From the NCBI GenBank assembly GCA_003709165.1, contig RDRZ01000006.1:1-64000 (forward strand): a stretch of DNA of 64,000 nt. Direction: 5' to 3'. Shown in pieces: positions 54,711 to 63,954 of the stretch; the first letter of the stretch is position 1, and every line of letters begins with the position of its first letter. The notes under the pieces are model-generated. The model made no database searches and was not told where the DNA came from. It was given only the letters and a program-made list of their open reading frames with translations. A program made the position numbers and the translations under genes. This DNA comes from Flavobacteriaceae bacterium PRS1 (GTDB taxonomy: Bacteria > Bacteroidota > Bacteroidia > Flavobacteriales > Flavobacteriaceae).

Positions 54711-55489
54711 AACATATCATCCTAAAAACCGAAGCCTTATCCATAGGTTACAAATCCAAAAAATCACAAACTATCGTTGCTTCAAATATAAATATTGAAT
54801 TATTTAAAGGTGAATTAGTCGGATTAATTGGTGCTAATGGTATCGGAAAATCTACACTATTAAGAACACTTTCCAAAGTACAACCTGATTTAAATGGAAC
54901 TATTTTAGTACATAATAAAAATGTAGCACAATATAATTCTACTGAATTAGCAAAAACATTAAGTCTGGTATTAACCGAACAAATAGTGTCTAAAAATTTA
55001 TCTGTCTTTGAACTCGTTGCATTAGGCAGACAACCATATACCAATTGGGTTGGTAATTTAACCAAAAACGATATTAATATTGTAAATCAATCGATCAATC
55101 AAACTAATATTGAAGAATTAAAACACAAGAGATGCTTCGAATTAAGTGATGGTCAATTACAAAAGGTAATGATAGCAAGAGCGTTAGCACAAGATACCGA
55201 TTTAATAATTTTAGACGAGCCAACTACACATCTTGATGTCTATCATAAAACATCTATTTTAAAACTGCTACAAAAAATGACGAAAGACAGTAAAAAAACC
55301 ATTTTATTTTCTTCTCACGAAATAGATTTAACGATTCAATTATGTGATAAATTGATTATTATGACTGATGGAAAAGTGTTGATAGACACTCCAGAGAATC
55401 ATATTAAACAAGGTAATTTTAATTCGCTATTTCCTAAAGATTTAATTACTTTTAATAAGACAACCAAGACCTTTAAAATTAAAAAATGA
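54695..55489 (+). CDS. btuD: ABC transporter ATP-binding protein (BtuD-like)
   Basis: A 264-residue ATPase for the permease above. Walker A GANGIGKST near residues 47-55, signature LSDGQLQKVMIARAL, Walker B LIILDEPTTHLD, and a switch His in SSHEIDL. The start is GTG 54695; GTG 54704 is an alternative, and both lie within a repeat that occupies the gap after the permease. Confidence 0.87.
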   Translation: MKLVSKHIILKTEALSIGYKSKKSQTIVASNINIELFKGELVGLIGANGIGKSTLLRTLSKVQPDLNGTILVHNKNVAQYNSTELAKTLSLVLTEQIVSKNLSVFELVALGRQPYTNWVGNLTKNDINIVNQSINQTNIEELKHKRCFELSDGQLQKVMIARALAQDTDLIILDEPTTHLDVYHKTSILKLLQKMTKDSKKTILFSSHEIDLTIQLCDKLIIMTDGKVLIDTPENHIKQGNFNSLFPKDLITFNKTTKTFKIKK

Positions 55490-55573
55490 AACGAGCGTGC
55501 TAAAAAGTTTATCACCTAAAGAAATGATTAATAGCGAACAGCATGTGTTCAGTTAAAAATAAAATTTATACAC

Positions 55574-56428
55574 ATGAAACAATTACTACTATCAGTTTTT
55601 CTTATACTTTTTACATTAAGTTCATTTAGTCAAAAAAAAGAATCACATGTTATTTATAATGCTAAAGGGAAAAAAGTATCTTACAAAAAAATGCTAAAGA
55701 CCATTGCTAAAAAAGACATTATTTTATTTGGAGAGTCGCATAATAATCCTATTTCGCATTGGTTACAATATGAAGTGACAACAGATTTAAATAATACAAA
55801 TCAACTTATTTTAGGAGCTGAAATGTTTGAAGCAGATAACCAAGAAGCCTTAAATGATTATTTAAGTGGTAAAATAGATGCCAAAGCTCTGGATACATTA
55901 GCAAGATTATGGAGGAATTATAAAACCGATTATGCACCATTGGTTAATTTTGCTAAAAAAAACAAACTCACATTTGTTGCAACAAATATTCCCCGAAGAT
56001 ATGCAAGTATGGTTCATAAAAACGGGTTTAGTATTCTTGATTCTCTTCCTTCAAAAGAAAAGGAATGGATGGCTCCTTTACCAATGCCATTTGATCCTGA
56101 AATAGAAACTTATAAGAACATACTTAAACTAATGGGTGATCATGGAACACCGGAATTGGTAATGGCACAAGCGACTAAAGATGCTACAATGGCTTATTTT
56201 ATTTTGAAAAATTTAAAGGTCAATCATACTTTACTGCATTTTAACGGTTCGTTTCATTCTAATTATTATGAAGGTATTTTATGGTATATAAAAAGAGAAC
56301 GACCTAATATTAAATACGCAACAATTACTACCGTATCTCAAGAAAATGTGCATAAATTACTGGAAGAACATAAAAATAAAGCCGATTTTATTATTTGTGT
56401 AAATAGTAATATGACTACTACATACTAA
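55574..56428 (+). CDS. ChaN-family protein (haem-binding uptake, Tiki superfamily)
   Basis: A 284-residue exported protein with a Sec signal (about 19 residues). It has the ChaN/Tiki motifs GESHNNP near 53-59, the GAEMFEADNQ segment and late NGSFHSNY, whose His residues are conserved in the superfamily. Relatives bind haem or act as metalloproteases; the function here is unproven. It follows the B12 genes after 84 bp and could be in the same transcript. It converges with rmuC with two bases between stops. Confidence 0.85.
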   Translation: MKQLLLSVFLILFTLSSFSQKKESHVIYNAKGKKVSYKKMLKTIAKKDIILFGESHNNPISHWLQYEVTTDLNNTNQLILGAEMFEADNQEALNDYLSGKIDAKALDTLARLWRNYKTDYAPLVNFAKKNKLTFVATNIPRRYASMVHKNGFSILDSLPSKEKEWMAPLPMPFDPEIETYKNILKLMGDHGTPELVMAQATKDATMAYFILKNLKVNHTLLHFNGSFHSNYYEGILWYIKRERPNIKYATITTVSQENVHKLLEEHKNKADFIICVNSNMTTTY

Positions 56429-56430
56429 TT

Positions 56431-57552
56431 TTAGTCATCTAAACTTGGCTTATCTAACAACTCTGTTTCAAAATCAATTTGATTTTTCCCATCAGATATT
56501 TTCAAAATATCTTTGTCAATTTTTCTGAATTCCGAAGAAGTTGCGTTATAATGATTTACTGTAGTTTTAATTGTATTCCCTAATTTTTTATGATATTCTG
56601 AATAAGCATTGAGATGGTTTGATAATTTTTCTACATTATTTAAAATAACATCTATTGATTTTTCAACCTTTAAATTATGTAAGGCTTTTACAGTAATTTG
56701 AAGCATAGGAAACAAACTCATTGGCGAAACTATCATCACTTTTTTTGTATATGCGTACGAAACTAAATCTTTCGAATTTATTTGAAGCGTACCAACTCGA
56801 CTGTTCAATAAATCCTGATACAAACCATCTGCCGGAATAAACATGTAGGCATAATCAGTCGTTTTTTCGGTTGGTCGTATATATTTCGCAGTTTCATCAA
56901 TTCTGGATTTAATATCAGCTTTAAAGCTCTTTTCGAGCATTTCTATTTCACTTTTATCATCGCTTTCAATCATTTTATTATAATTGTCCAAAGAAAATTT
57001 TGCGTCTATCGGAATTATATAATCTCCTATTTTTACAATAGCATCAACGGTTTCTCTATTGCTAAAACTGTATTGCATTTTAAAAAGTTCGGGAGGTAAT
57101 ACGTTTGCTAATAAATTTTCCAGTTGAATCTCTCCAAGAATTCCTCTTTGCTTTTGATTTCCCAAGATTTTTTCCAGAGTTTTCATTTGATTGGCAAAAT
57201 TAAGCACTTGCTCGTTTGTGCCTTTAATCTTTTCAAGTTCAGTGGTTACATCTTTTATTACTTTGTTCGATTCAGAAAATTGTTTTTGCATATCTGTTTT
57301 CGAAGACTTCTGAAATTCATTTATTTTCAGGCTAATATCTTTGAGCTTACCTTCAATTTCCACCCTACTTTCTTTAGAATTACTACTAACTTCTTTTCGT
57401 ATTTCTTTTATATCATTACTCAAATTGTTGGTAAGATGAACCAATAAATCATTAGATGATGAATCATTTTTGTTCTTATTGAAGAAAAAAATCATTATCA
57501 CAACTGCAACTATAATGACAATTAGAATAACAACTAACAAAGTGGTTTCCAT
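56431..57552 (-). CDS. rmuC: DNA recombination protein RmuC
   Basis: A 373-residue protein. An N-terminal membrane helix (residues 4-24) is followed by a coiled coil (about 35-125). The RmuC nuclease-like domain follows: LGNQKQRGILGEIQLENLL, PIDAKFSLDNY, YAYMFIPADGLYQDLL. RmuC is thought to limit inverted-repeat recombination through a PD-(D/E)xK fold, with Asp/Lys in PIDAKF. Complete; no operon partner. Confidence 0.9.
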   Translation of the reverse strand: METTLLVVILIVIIVAVVIMIFFFNKNKNDSSSNDLLVHLTNNLSNDIKEIRKEVSSNSKESRVEIEGKLKDISLKINEFQKSSKTDMQKQFSESNKVIKDVTTELEKIKGTNEQVLNFANQMKTLEKILGNQKQRGILGEIQLENLLANVLPPELFKMQYSFSNRETVDAIVKIGDYIIPIDAKFSLDNYNKMIESDDKSEIEMLEKSFKADIKSRIDETAKYIRPTEKTTDYAYMFIPADGLYQDLLNSRVGTLQINSKDLVSYAYTKKVMIVSPMSLFPMLQITVKALHNLKVEKSIDVILNNVEKLSNHLNAYSEYHKKLGNTIKTTVNHYNATSSEFRKIDKDILKISDGKNQIDFETELLDKPSLDD

Positions 57553-57703
57553 TTAATCTATATATTGAACTTGTTTAAACGTATCGACTAAAATACCTTA
57601 ATTAATTAGTTTTTGCAATGCTATTATTGTAATAATTTATTTTTTAAAAGTAAATTATCATTATTAAATTTAGTAATTTAGAATAAAATTGTTCCCTTTA
57701 TAA

Positions 57704-58084
57704 ATGAAACGCAAATTGATAGTTTTATTGGTTTTGATGCTGTTGGCATTTGCAGGTTACAAATACATCTACCAAGACCATAGAGATATCCAAAAAGAGC
57801 AGGCAGAATTTGTTGTCTCTTCAACTTCAATAACAAAAGAATTTTTACAAAAATCAATAGAAGCAGAAAAAAAGTACCTCAATAAAACTATTGAAATTAG
57901 TGGTGTTATTACTGAAATTACCGAAAATGATATTACCCTAAATAATAATGTGTTTTGTCAATTTAGCAGTAAGATAACAACCTTATTCACTACTAAAGAT
58001 TCAATTACAATTAAAGGAAGATGTATTGGTTATGACGACCTGCTTGAGCTGGTTAAAATTGATCAAAGCACAATAATAGAATAA
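57704..58084 (+). CDS. Membrane-anchored OB-fold (tRNA_anti-like) protein
   Basis: A 126-residue protein with one N-terminal helix (residues 5-20) and a small beta-barrel domain: LNKTIEISGVITEITENDITL and DSITIKGRCIGYDDLLE. The strand order resembles the tRNA_anti-like family of unknown function. It starts the four- or five-gene group with DUF5777 and a cytochrome; the gap to the next gene is 11 bp. Confidence 0.75.
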   Translation: MKRKLIVLLVLMLLAFAGYKYIYQDHRDIQKEQAEFVVSSTSITKEFLQKSIEAEKKYLNKTIEISGVITEITENDITLNNNVFCQFSSKITTLFTTKDSITIKGRCIGYDDLLELVKIDQSTIIE

Positions 58085-58095
58085 AGCTATATGGT

Positions 58096-58944
58096 ATGAA
58101 ATATATATTTATTATCACACTTTGTTTTCCAATATTTACATATTCACAAGACGATTTATTGAGTGAAATTGATTCAGACTCTGTTGGAATAGAATATGCA
58201 ACTGCAGCATTTAAAGGATTAAAGATTGTTAATTTTGAATCTACAAAACTAGTAGCCAAAAAAGAACTTACTTTTATAGTTTCTCATAGGTTTGGTAGTA
58301 TTGAGGATGGTTTTGACACTTTTTTTGGGCTTGATAATGCAGTAACTCGATTGAATTTTGTTTACGGACTAACTGATAATTTTAATATTGGGATTTCACG
58401 TAGTTCTTACCAAAAAACGTATGAAGCTTCAGCCAAATACAGACTCATTAGACAGCAAAAAAATGGATTTCCATTTACTATAGTTGGTTTTAATGAAATA
58501 TTAATAAATACAGCTTTAGAAAAAGACAATTTACCAAAATTAGAATTAAAACATCGTTTAAGCTATGTAGCACAAGTACTAATTTCAAGAAAAGTAAGTA
58601 CAAATTTTTCTTTTGAATTAGCTCCAACATTCTTCCATGACAATTATGTTATGCTAGATAGCCAAGACAATTCACAATTCGCGCTTGGGCTTGGTGGACG
58701 TTATAAATTAACTAAACGTTGGTCGTTAAATATGGATTATGGATGGCATTTAAACAGAGCTAACGATTCCCCTTTTAAAAACCCATTTTCCATTGGCGTG
58801 GATTTAGAAACTGGTGGTCACGTGTTTCAGATGCATTTTACCAATGCGCAACCTATGAATACAAATGGGTTTTTAGGTCAAAGCACTGGTGACTGGACGG
58901 ATGGAAATATTTATTTTGGATTTAATTTAAGCAGAGTTTTCTAA
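58096..58944 (+). CDS. DUF5777 beta-barrel protein
   Basis: A 282-residue exported protein. A signal of about 18 residues precedes alternating amphipathic strands (FNIGISRSSYQKTYEASAKY) and a final Arg-Val-Phe, so an outer-membrane barrel is likely. The HRFGSIEDGFDTFFGLD segment is characteristic of DUF5777. The family's role is unknown; the cytochrome and YceI partners suggest an envelope redox or lipid context. Confidence 0.83.
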   Translation: MKYIFIITLCFPIFTYSQDDLLSEIDSDSVGIEYATAAFKGLKIVNFESTKLVAKKELTFIVSHRFGSIEDGFDTFFGLDNAVTRLNFVYGLTDNFNIGISRSSYQKTYEASAKYRLIRQQKNGFPFTIVGFNEILINTALEKDNLPKLELKHRLSYVAQVLISRKVSTNFSFELAPTFFHDNYVMLDSQDNSQFALGLGGRYKLTKRWSLNMDYGWHLNRANDSPFKNPFSIGVDLETGGHVFQMHFTNAQPMNTNGFLGQSTGDWTDGNIYFGFNLSRVF

Positions 58945-58961
58945 TAGTAAAGCAAATTATT

Positions 58962-59324
58962 ATGAAGAATTTTATTTTATTCGTTTTTACAGTTTCAATT
59001 ATCTTTAGTTGTACAAATGTAAGTGAAGATGATTTAATTGATGTTATTGAGCCGCCTCTGGTAGTTACTTATAATGCTGATATAAAAATCATTATAGACA
59101 ATAATTGTTTAAATTGCCATATATCACCACCAATAAATGGAGCAAACATACCTTTGCTAATATTCGAAAATGTAAAAAATGGCGTGGAAAACAATAATTT
59201 AATAAATAGAATTTCTAAACAAGCTGGTGAAAGTGGTGCAATGCCTTTTGGAGGTCCAAGGTTACCACAAAATTTAATTGATTTATTAATACAATGGGAA
59301 GCTGATGGATTATTAGAAAATTAA
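58962..59324 (+). CDS. Cytochrome c-like lipoprotein
   Basis: A 120-residue lipoprotein with signal ending IFSC (Cys17). A single haem site CLNCH is near residues 49-53, followed by a possible Met ligand in SGAMPFGGPR. It probably accepts or donates electrons at the outer membrane or in the periplasm. It starts 17 bp after DUF5777 and 49 bp before the YceI gene. Confidence 0.85.
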   Translation: MKNFILFVFTVSIIFSCTNVSEDDLIDVIEPPLVVTYNADIKIIIDNNCLNCHISPPINGANIPLLIFENVKNGVENNNLINRISKQAGESGAMPFGGPRLPQNLIDLLIQWEADGLLEN

Positions 59325-59373
59325 TTGATTCTAAATTGGTAAGATTATTGCTATAATTATTTAAATTATACAA

Positions 59374-59925
59374 ATGATGAAAAAAGTAACTTATTTAATA
59401 CTACTACTTGTTAGCCTAAGTATTACTTCACAAAACAGATATTTAACTAAAACAGGAACGGTTGAATTTGAAGCATCAGTCCCTTCTTTCGAAGAAGTAA
59501 AAGCTATAAATAATTCTGTTACTGCTATTATTAATTCTGAAACTGGCGAATTTGCCGCTTTAGTGCTAATTAAAGGTTTCCGGTTTAAAAATGCGCTTAT
59601 GGAAGAGCATTTTAATGAGAACTATGCAGAATCCGACCTATATACAAAAGCAACTTTTAAAGGAAAAATAATAGATTTTTCTTTAGATGGTTTAAATTCT
59701 GAAGTTAAAACATTTAGATTAACAGGTGTATTAACCTTTCATGGTAAAACAAAAAAATTAGAAGGATTAAATTTAAATATTACAATCAATGAAAATATCA
59801 TCACTATTTCTGGAAAATTTACAGCTGATGCTTCCGATTTTGGCATTAAAATTCCAAAAATAGTCAAGAGTAAAATCTCTGAAGATATTACAGTTTCATT
59901 CAAATTCGAGTTAAAAAAGAAATAG
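59374..59925 (+). CDS. YceI family protein
   Basis: A 183-residue exported protein with a signal of about 20 residues. The lipocalin-like YceI fold is shown by NSVTAIINSETGEFAALVLIKGF, MEEHFNENYAESDLYTKATF and LTFHGKTKKLEGL. YceI proteins bind polyisoprenoids such as quinones. It converges with the cupredoxin gene with two bases between stops. Confidence 0.88.
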   Translation: MMKKVTYLILLLVSLSITSQNRYLTKTGTVEFEASVPSFEEVKAINNSVTAIINSETGEFAALVLIKGFRFKNALMEEHFNENYAESDLYTKATFKGKIIDFSLDGLNSEVKTFRLTGVLTFHGKTKKLEGLNLNITINENIITISGKFTADASDFGIKIPKIVKSKISEDITVSFKFELKKK

Positions 59926-59927
59926 CA

Positions 59928-60521
59928 TTATTGTTTAACAAAACGCTTGGTATGCGTTGCGTTGCTTGTAGATACTCTTACTAAATAAACGCCTCTACTC
60001 CAACTTGAAATATCTATAGGAGTTGTTGTTATCTCATTATTATAAATTCGTTTTCCCAATACATCAAATACTTCTACTTTGGCATTGGTTATATTATTTG
60101 GCAACTCAATATTTAGATTTAGAGAAGACGGGTTTGGTTTAATTAAAAAGCTCTTTAAAGAAAAATCTTCAATACCCAAAGGAGCAGTTACAGTTATTGT
60201 TCCGTACATAGTTAAAGGGTGAAAATCACATTGATAATCATTTGTTCCAATAGTATTAAAAGTTTTGCTAAATGAATTTGGCATTCCAGAAAGAGAACCA
60301 CTATCAAAAGTTTCAGTGCTTCCTGCCTTATTTGTTACTGTATGAGTCGCTACATTATCATTCCAAATCCATTCTACAGTATCACCAACTTCTATTGTTA
60401 GGTCAGCTAGCAAAGGTGTGGTATCACTATTAATATCAAAAGTCCACTGTATTTGATGTGTAGTTTGAGCATTTAAGTCAAAAAATGAGAAACATAATAA
60501 AATAAGTAATTTTGTTTTCAT
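59928..60521 (-). CDS. Cupredoxin-like protein with T9SS sorting domain
   Basis: A 197-residue protein. After the signal peptide (about 18 residues) comes a plastocyanin-like domain: VGDTVEWIW, THTVT, and the late copper ligands in CDFHPLTMYG (Cys, His, Met), with the THTV His completing a type 1 site. Residues about 120-197 form a T9SS type A sorting domain (NPSSLNLNIE, GVYLVRVS). It is an exported copper electron carrier, attached or secreted by T9SS. Confidence 0.88.
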   Translation of the reverse strand: MKTKLLILLCFSFFDLNAQTTHQIQWTFDINSDTTPLLADLTIEVGDTVEWIWNDNVATHTVTNKAGSTETFDSGSLSGMPNSFSKTFNTIGTNDYQCDFHPLTMYGTITVTAPLGIEDFSLKSFLIKPNPSSLNLNIELPNNITNAKVEVFDVLGKRIYNNEITTTPIDISSWSRGVYLVRVSTSNATHTKRFVKQ

Positions 60522-60679
60522 GTGTCTATATTTATAGTTTTTTAATGGTCACATGTAACATCCATATAGTAATTCTCTTGAGTATCGAAATTTAGTAAAG
60601 GATGTTTCATAACTTTTTTGTTTTAAAATTACAAAAAAATAAGTTACATGACCTATACTAAAATGTTAAAAAAGGAAAT

Positions 60680-63532
60680 TTACTTACTCAAATACATTTT
60701 ACGTCTGGAGTACAGTTCATAAAACTGATCGTCTTTTAAGTTGTCGATAAACAAAATACTTTCTCCAGTACTTTTCATTTCGGGTCCCAGTTTTTTGTTT
60801 ACGTTTGGAAATTTATTAAAAGAAAATACTGGCTGCTTAATGGCGTACCCTTTTAATTGAGGATTAAAATTAAAATCGGTTACTTTCTTTTCGCCTAACA
60901 TAACTTGTGTTGCATAATTTACATAAGGCTCTTTATAGGCTTTAGAAATAAATGGTACTGTTCGCGATGCTCTGGGATTGGCTTCTATAATATAAACCAT
61001 TTCATCTTTTATGGCAAATTGTATATTAATTAAACCAACAGTGTTTAATGCCAATGCTATTTTTTTAGTATGATCTTTAATTTGCTGCATGACTAAATCT
61101 CCAAGATTAAATGGTGGCAATGTCGCGTTACTGTCCCCCGAATGGATTCCGCAAGGCTCTATATGCTCCATAATACCAATAATATAGACGTTTTCGCCAT
61201 CGCAAATTGCATCTGCTTCCGCTTCTATAGCACCATCGAGATAATGATCTAACAGTAACCTATTTCCTGGCATTTTGCGAAGTAAATCTACGACGTGTTC
61301 TTCTAATTCTTTTTTATTAATCACAATTTTCATGCCTTGTCCTCCTAGTACATACGAAGGGCGAATAAGGATTGGAAAACCTAACACATCTGAAATAATC
61401 ATAGCCTCATCTGCAGATGTAGCGATATCAAATTCTGGGTAAGGAATATTAAGCTCCTTTAATAATGTTGAAAAATTTCCTCTATCTTCGGCTAAATCCA
61501 AAGATTTGTAAGTTGTACCAATAATTTTAATTCCATATCGATCTAATTTTTCAGCCAGTTTTAAAGCGGTTTGCCCACCAAGTTGCACAATCACACCTTC
61601 AGGTTTTTCGTGCTTGATTATATCGTAAATATGTTCCCAAAACACAGGTTCAAAATAGAGTTTATCTGCAGTATCAAAATCGGTTGAAACGGTTTCAGGG
61701 TTACAGTTAATCATAATGGTTTCATAGCCACATTCAGCAGCAGCCAATACACCATGAACACAGCAATAATCAAATTCAATGCCTTGACCAATTCTATTTG
61801 GTCCCGAACCCAAAACGATAATTTTTTTCTTATCGGAAACTACACTTTCATTATCTGCAAAACGTTTGCCATCTGCTGTTTCCAATTCATTTTCGAATGT
61901 AGAATAATAATACGGAGTTTTCGCCTTAAACTCGGCAGCACAAGTGTCAACAAGTTTGTAAACACGATTAATATTTAATTCTTCACGTTTTTTGTACACC
62001 TTACTTTCCAGGCAGCCCAACATATAGGCTATTTGCCGATCTCCATATCCTTTTTGCTTGGCTTCAAGTAATAAATCACGCTCTATAGTATCTATATTAT
62101 AAGTTGAGATTTCTTTTTCTAAATGATAGAGTTCTTCATATTGTTTCAAGAACCACATATCAATTTTAGTAATCTCATGAATTCTGCTCAACGGAATTCC
62201 CAATTGAATAGCGTCATAAATCACAAAAACGCGATCCCAACTTGCATGGGTAAGTTTACTAATTATTATATCGTAGTCTTTATATCCTTTTCCGTCAGCT
62301 CCAAGACCATTACGATTAATTTCTAAAGATTGTGTTGCCTTATGTAGTGCTTCCTGAAACGAACGCCCAATTCCCATAACTTCACCAACCGATTTCATTT
62401 GAAGCCCAAGAGTTCTATCGCTTCCTTCAAATTTATCGAAGTTCCAACGTGGTATTTTTACAATAACATAGTCTAATGTTGGTTCGAACAATGCCGAAGT
62501 AGATTTAGTGATTTGATTTTGTAGTTCGTCTAAATTAAATCCAATAGCTAACTTTGCAGCAATTTTTGCAATAGGATAACCTGTAGCTTTACTGGCTAAT
62601 GCTGAAGACCTAGAAACACGCGGATTAATTTCTATAGCAATAATATCTTCATTCTCGTCGGGACTTACAGCAAATTGTACATTGCATCCTCCAGCAAAAT
62701 CGCCAATACTACGCATCATTTTAATAGCCATATTTCGCATTCTCTGGTATGTTGTATCACTTAAAGTCATCGCTGGAGCTACAGTTATGGAGTCGCCTGT
62801 ATGAATTCCCATAGGATCCATATTCTCTATCGAACAAATAATAACAACATTATCGTTTGAATCTCTTAACAATTCTAATTCAAACTCTTTCCAGCCAATA
62901 AGTGCTTTATCAATCATAACCTCATGGATAGGAGATATTTCCAAACCACGAGTTAACAATTCGTCATATTCTTCCTTATTGTGTACAAAAGATGCTCCAG
63001 CACCACCAAGTGTAAACGATGCTCTGATGACTAAAGGAAATCCAAATTCTTGAGCAATTTCTTTACCTTTTAAATAGGATGTGGCTGTTGCCTGAGGTGC
63101 CATTGGAATCCCAATTTTATGCATCAAGCATTTAAACTGTTCTCTGTCTTCTGTTATATTAATGGCATCAATATCAACACCAATAATTTCTATATTAAAA
63201 TCTTTCCAAATCCCTTTTTCATCGGCTTCAATACATAAATTAAGAGCTGTCTGCCCTCCCATTGTTGGCAATACAGCATCAATTTGAGGATGTTCTTCAA
63301 GTATTTCTACAATAGACTTAGTTGTTAATGGCAATAAATAAACATGGTCTGCCATTGAGGGATCTGTCATTATTGTTGCAGGATTAGAATTTATAAGAAC
63401 AGTTTCAATTCCATCTTCGCGTAAGGAACGAAGTGCTTGAGTTCCAGAATAATCAAATTCACACGCTTGTCCAATAATTATTGGTCCAGATCCAATTATT
63501 AAAATAGAGTTAAGGTTTTTTCTTTTTGGCAT
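60680..63532 (-). CDS. carB: Carbamoyl phosphate synthase large subunit, without allosteric domain
   Basis: A 950-residue synthase that makes carbamoyl phosphate for arginine and pyrimidine synthesis. Two ATP-grasp halves are complete: the first with IIGSGPIIIGQACEFDYSGTQ at the N-terminus, the second with VLGSGPNRIGQGIEFDYC near residue 575. E. coli CarB has about 1073 residues, with a C-terminal methylglyoxal-synthase-like allosteric domain from about 936; this protein ends at that point (YSRRKMYLSK). The IMP/UMP/ornithine site is thus absent. carA is not in the window. Confidence 0.94.
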   Translation of the reverse strand: MPKRKNLNSILIIGSGPIIIGQACEFDYSGTQALRSLREDGIETVLINSNPATIMTDPSMADHVYLLPLTTKSIVEILEEHPQIDAVLPTMGGQTALNLCIEADEKGIWKDFNIEIIGVDIDAINITEDREQFKCLMHKIGIPMAPQATATSYLKGKEIAQEFGFPLVIRASFTLGGAGASFVHNKEEYDELLTRGLEISPIHEVMIDKALIGWKEFELELLRDSNDNVVIICSIENMDPMGIHTGDSITVAPAMTLSDTTYQRMRNMAIKMMRSIGDFAGGCNVQFAVSPDENEDIIAIEINPRVSRSSALASKATGYPIAKIAAKLAIGFNLDELQNQITKSTSALFEPTLDYVIVKIPRWNFDKFEGSDRTLGLQMKSVGEVMGIGRSFQEALHKATQSLEINRNGLGADGKGYKDYDIIISKLTHASWDRVFVIYDAIQLGIPLSRIHEITKIDMWFLKQYEELYHLEKEISTYNIDTIERDLLLEAKQKGYGDRQIAYMLGCLESKVYKKREELNINRVYKLVDTCAAEFKAKTPYYYSTFENELETADGKRFADNESVVSDKKKIIVLGSGPNRIGQGIEFDYCCVHGVLAAAECGYETIMINCNPETVSTDFDTADKLYFEPVFWEHIYDIIKHEKPEGVIVQLGGQTALKLAEKLDRYGIKIIGTTYKSLDLAEDRGNFSTLLKELNIPYPEFDIATSADEAMIISDVLGFPILIRPSYVLGGQGMKIVINKKELEEHVVDLLRKMPGNRLLLDHYLDGAIEAEADAICDGENVYIIGIMEHIEPCGIHSGDSNATLPPFNLGDLVMQQIKDHTKKIALALNTVGLINIQFAIKDEMVYIIEANPRASRTVPFISKAYKEPYVNYATQVMLGEKKVTDFNFNPQLKGYAIKQPVFSFNKFPNVNKKLGPEMKSTGESILFIDNLKDDQFYELYSRRKMYLSK

Positions 63533-63579
63533 TGGTGTTTGTAGCTTTTAATTGTTCAAAAATAGGTATCAAACAGGTA

Positions 63580-63612
63580 TAAAAAAAGGCGTTACGTATA
63601 GTAACACCTTTA
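63580..63612 (-). terminator. Terminator between rpmH and carB
   Basis: On the minus strand AAAGGTGTTAC and GTAACGCCTTT pair around a 4-nt loop, with one G-T wobble, followed by a T-run. It lies just 3' of rpmH, so carB would need its own promoter or read-through. Confidence 0.75.
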
Positions 63613-63634
63613 ATATATTAACAATTGTTAATCA

Positions 63635-63796
63635 TTATTTTTTATGTCTTGTTTCTGAAGACACAGATAATTTTTTTCTTCCTTTTGCTCTTCTACGAGC
63701 TAAAACTTTTCTACCATTTACGGAAGCCATTCTTTCTCTAAAACCGTGTTTATTTCTTCTTTTTCTTTTTGACGGTTGAAACGTTCTTTTTGGCAT
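63635..63796 (-). CDS. rpmH: Ribosomal protein bL34
   Basis: A 53-residue, very basic protein that reads [20 protein letters not shown] and ends ETRHKK, the bL34 signature ([26 protein letters not shown]). ATG at 63794-63796, TAA at 63635-63637. It is part of the large ribosomal subunit. It stands alone here rather than with rnpA; its own promoter and terminator are visible. Confidence 0.95.
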   Translation of the reverse strand: MPKRTFQPSKRKRRNKHGFRERMASVNGRKVLARRRAKGRKKLSVSSETRHKK

Positions 63797-63859
63797 TGTC
63801 TTATATTTTTAAAAACTAATATTCTTTTTTAAAGTTGAGAGATATCTCAAAACTGCGGG

Positions 63860-63867
63860 CAAATATA
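63860..63867 (-). promoter_or_regulatory. -7 element of the rpmH promoter
   Basis: TATATTTG on the minus strand, about 64 bp before the rpmH ATG. A convincing -33 TTG was not found. Confidence 0.5.
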
Positions 63868-63923
63868 CAAAGAGTTTTTACTTTGACATACCTAAAATTA
63901 AAAATATTTTGAATTGTTTTTAC

Positions 63924-63931
63924 TACCTTTG
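63924..63931 (+). promoter_or_regulatory. -7 element of the last gene
   Basis: TACCTTTG, 24 bp before the ATG at 63955. It matches the Bacteroidota -7 consensus. Confidence 0.5.
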
Positions 63932-63954
63932 CATTCTCTTAATTAAACAAAAAA

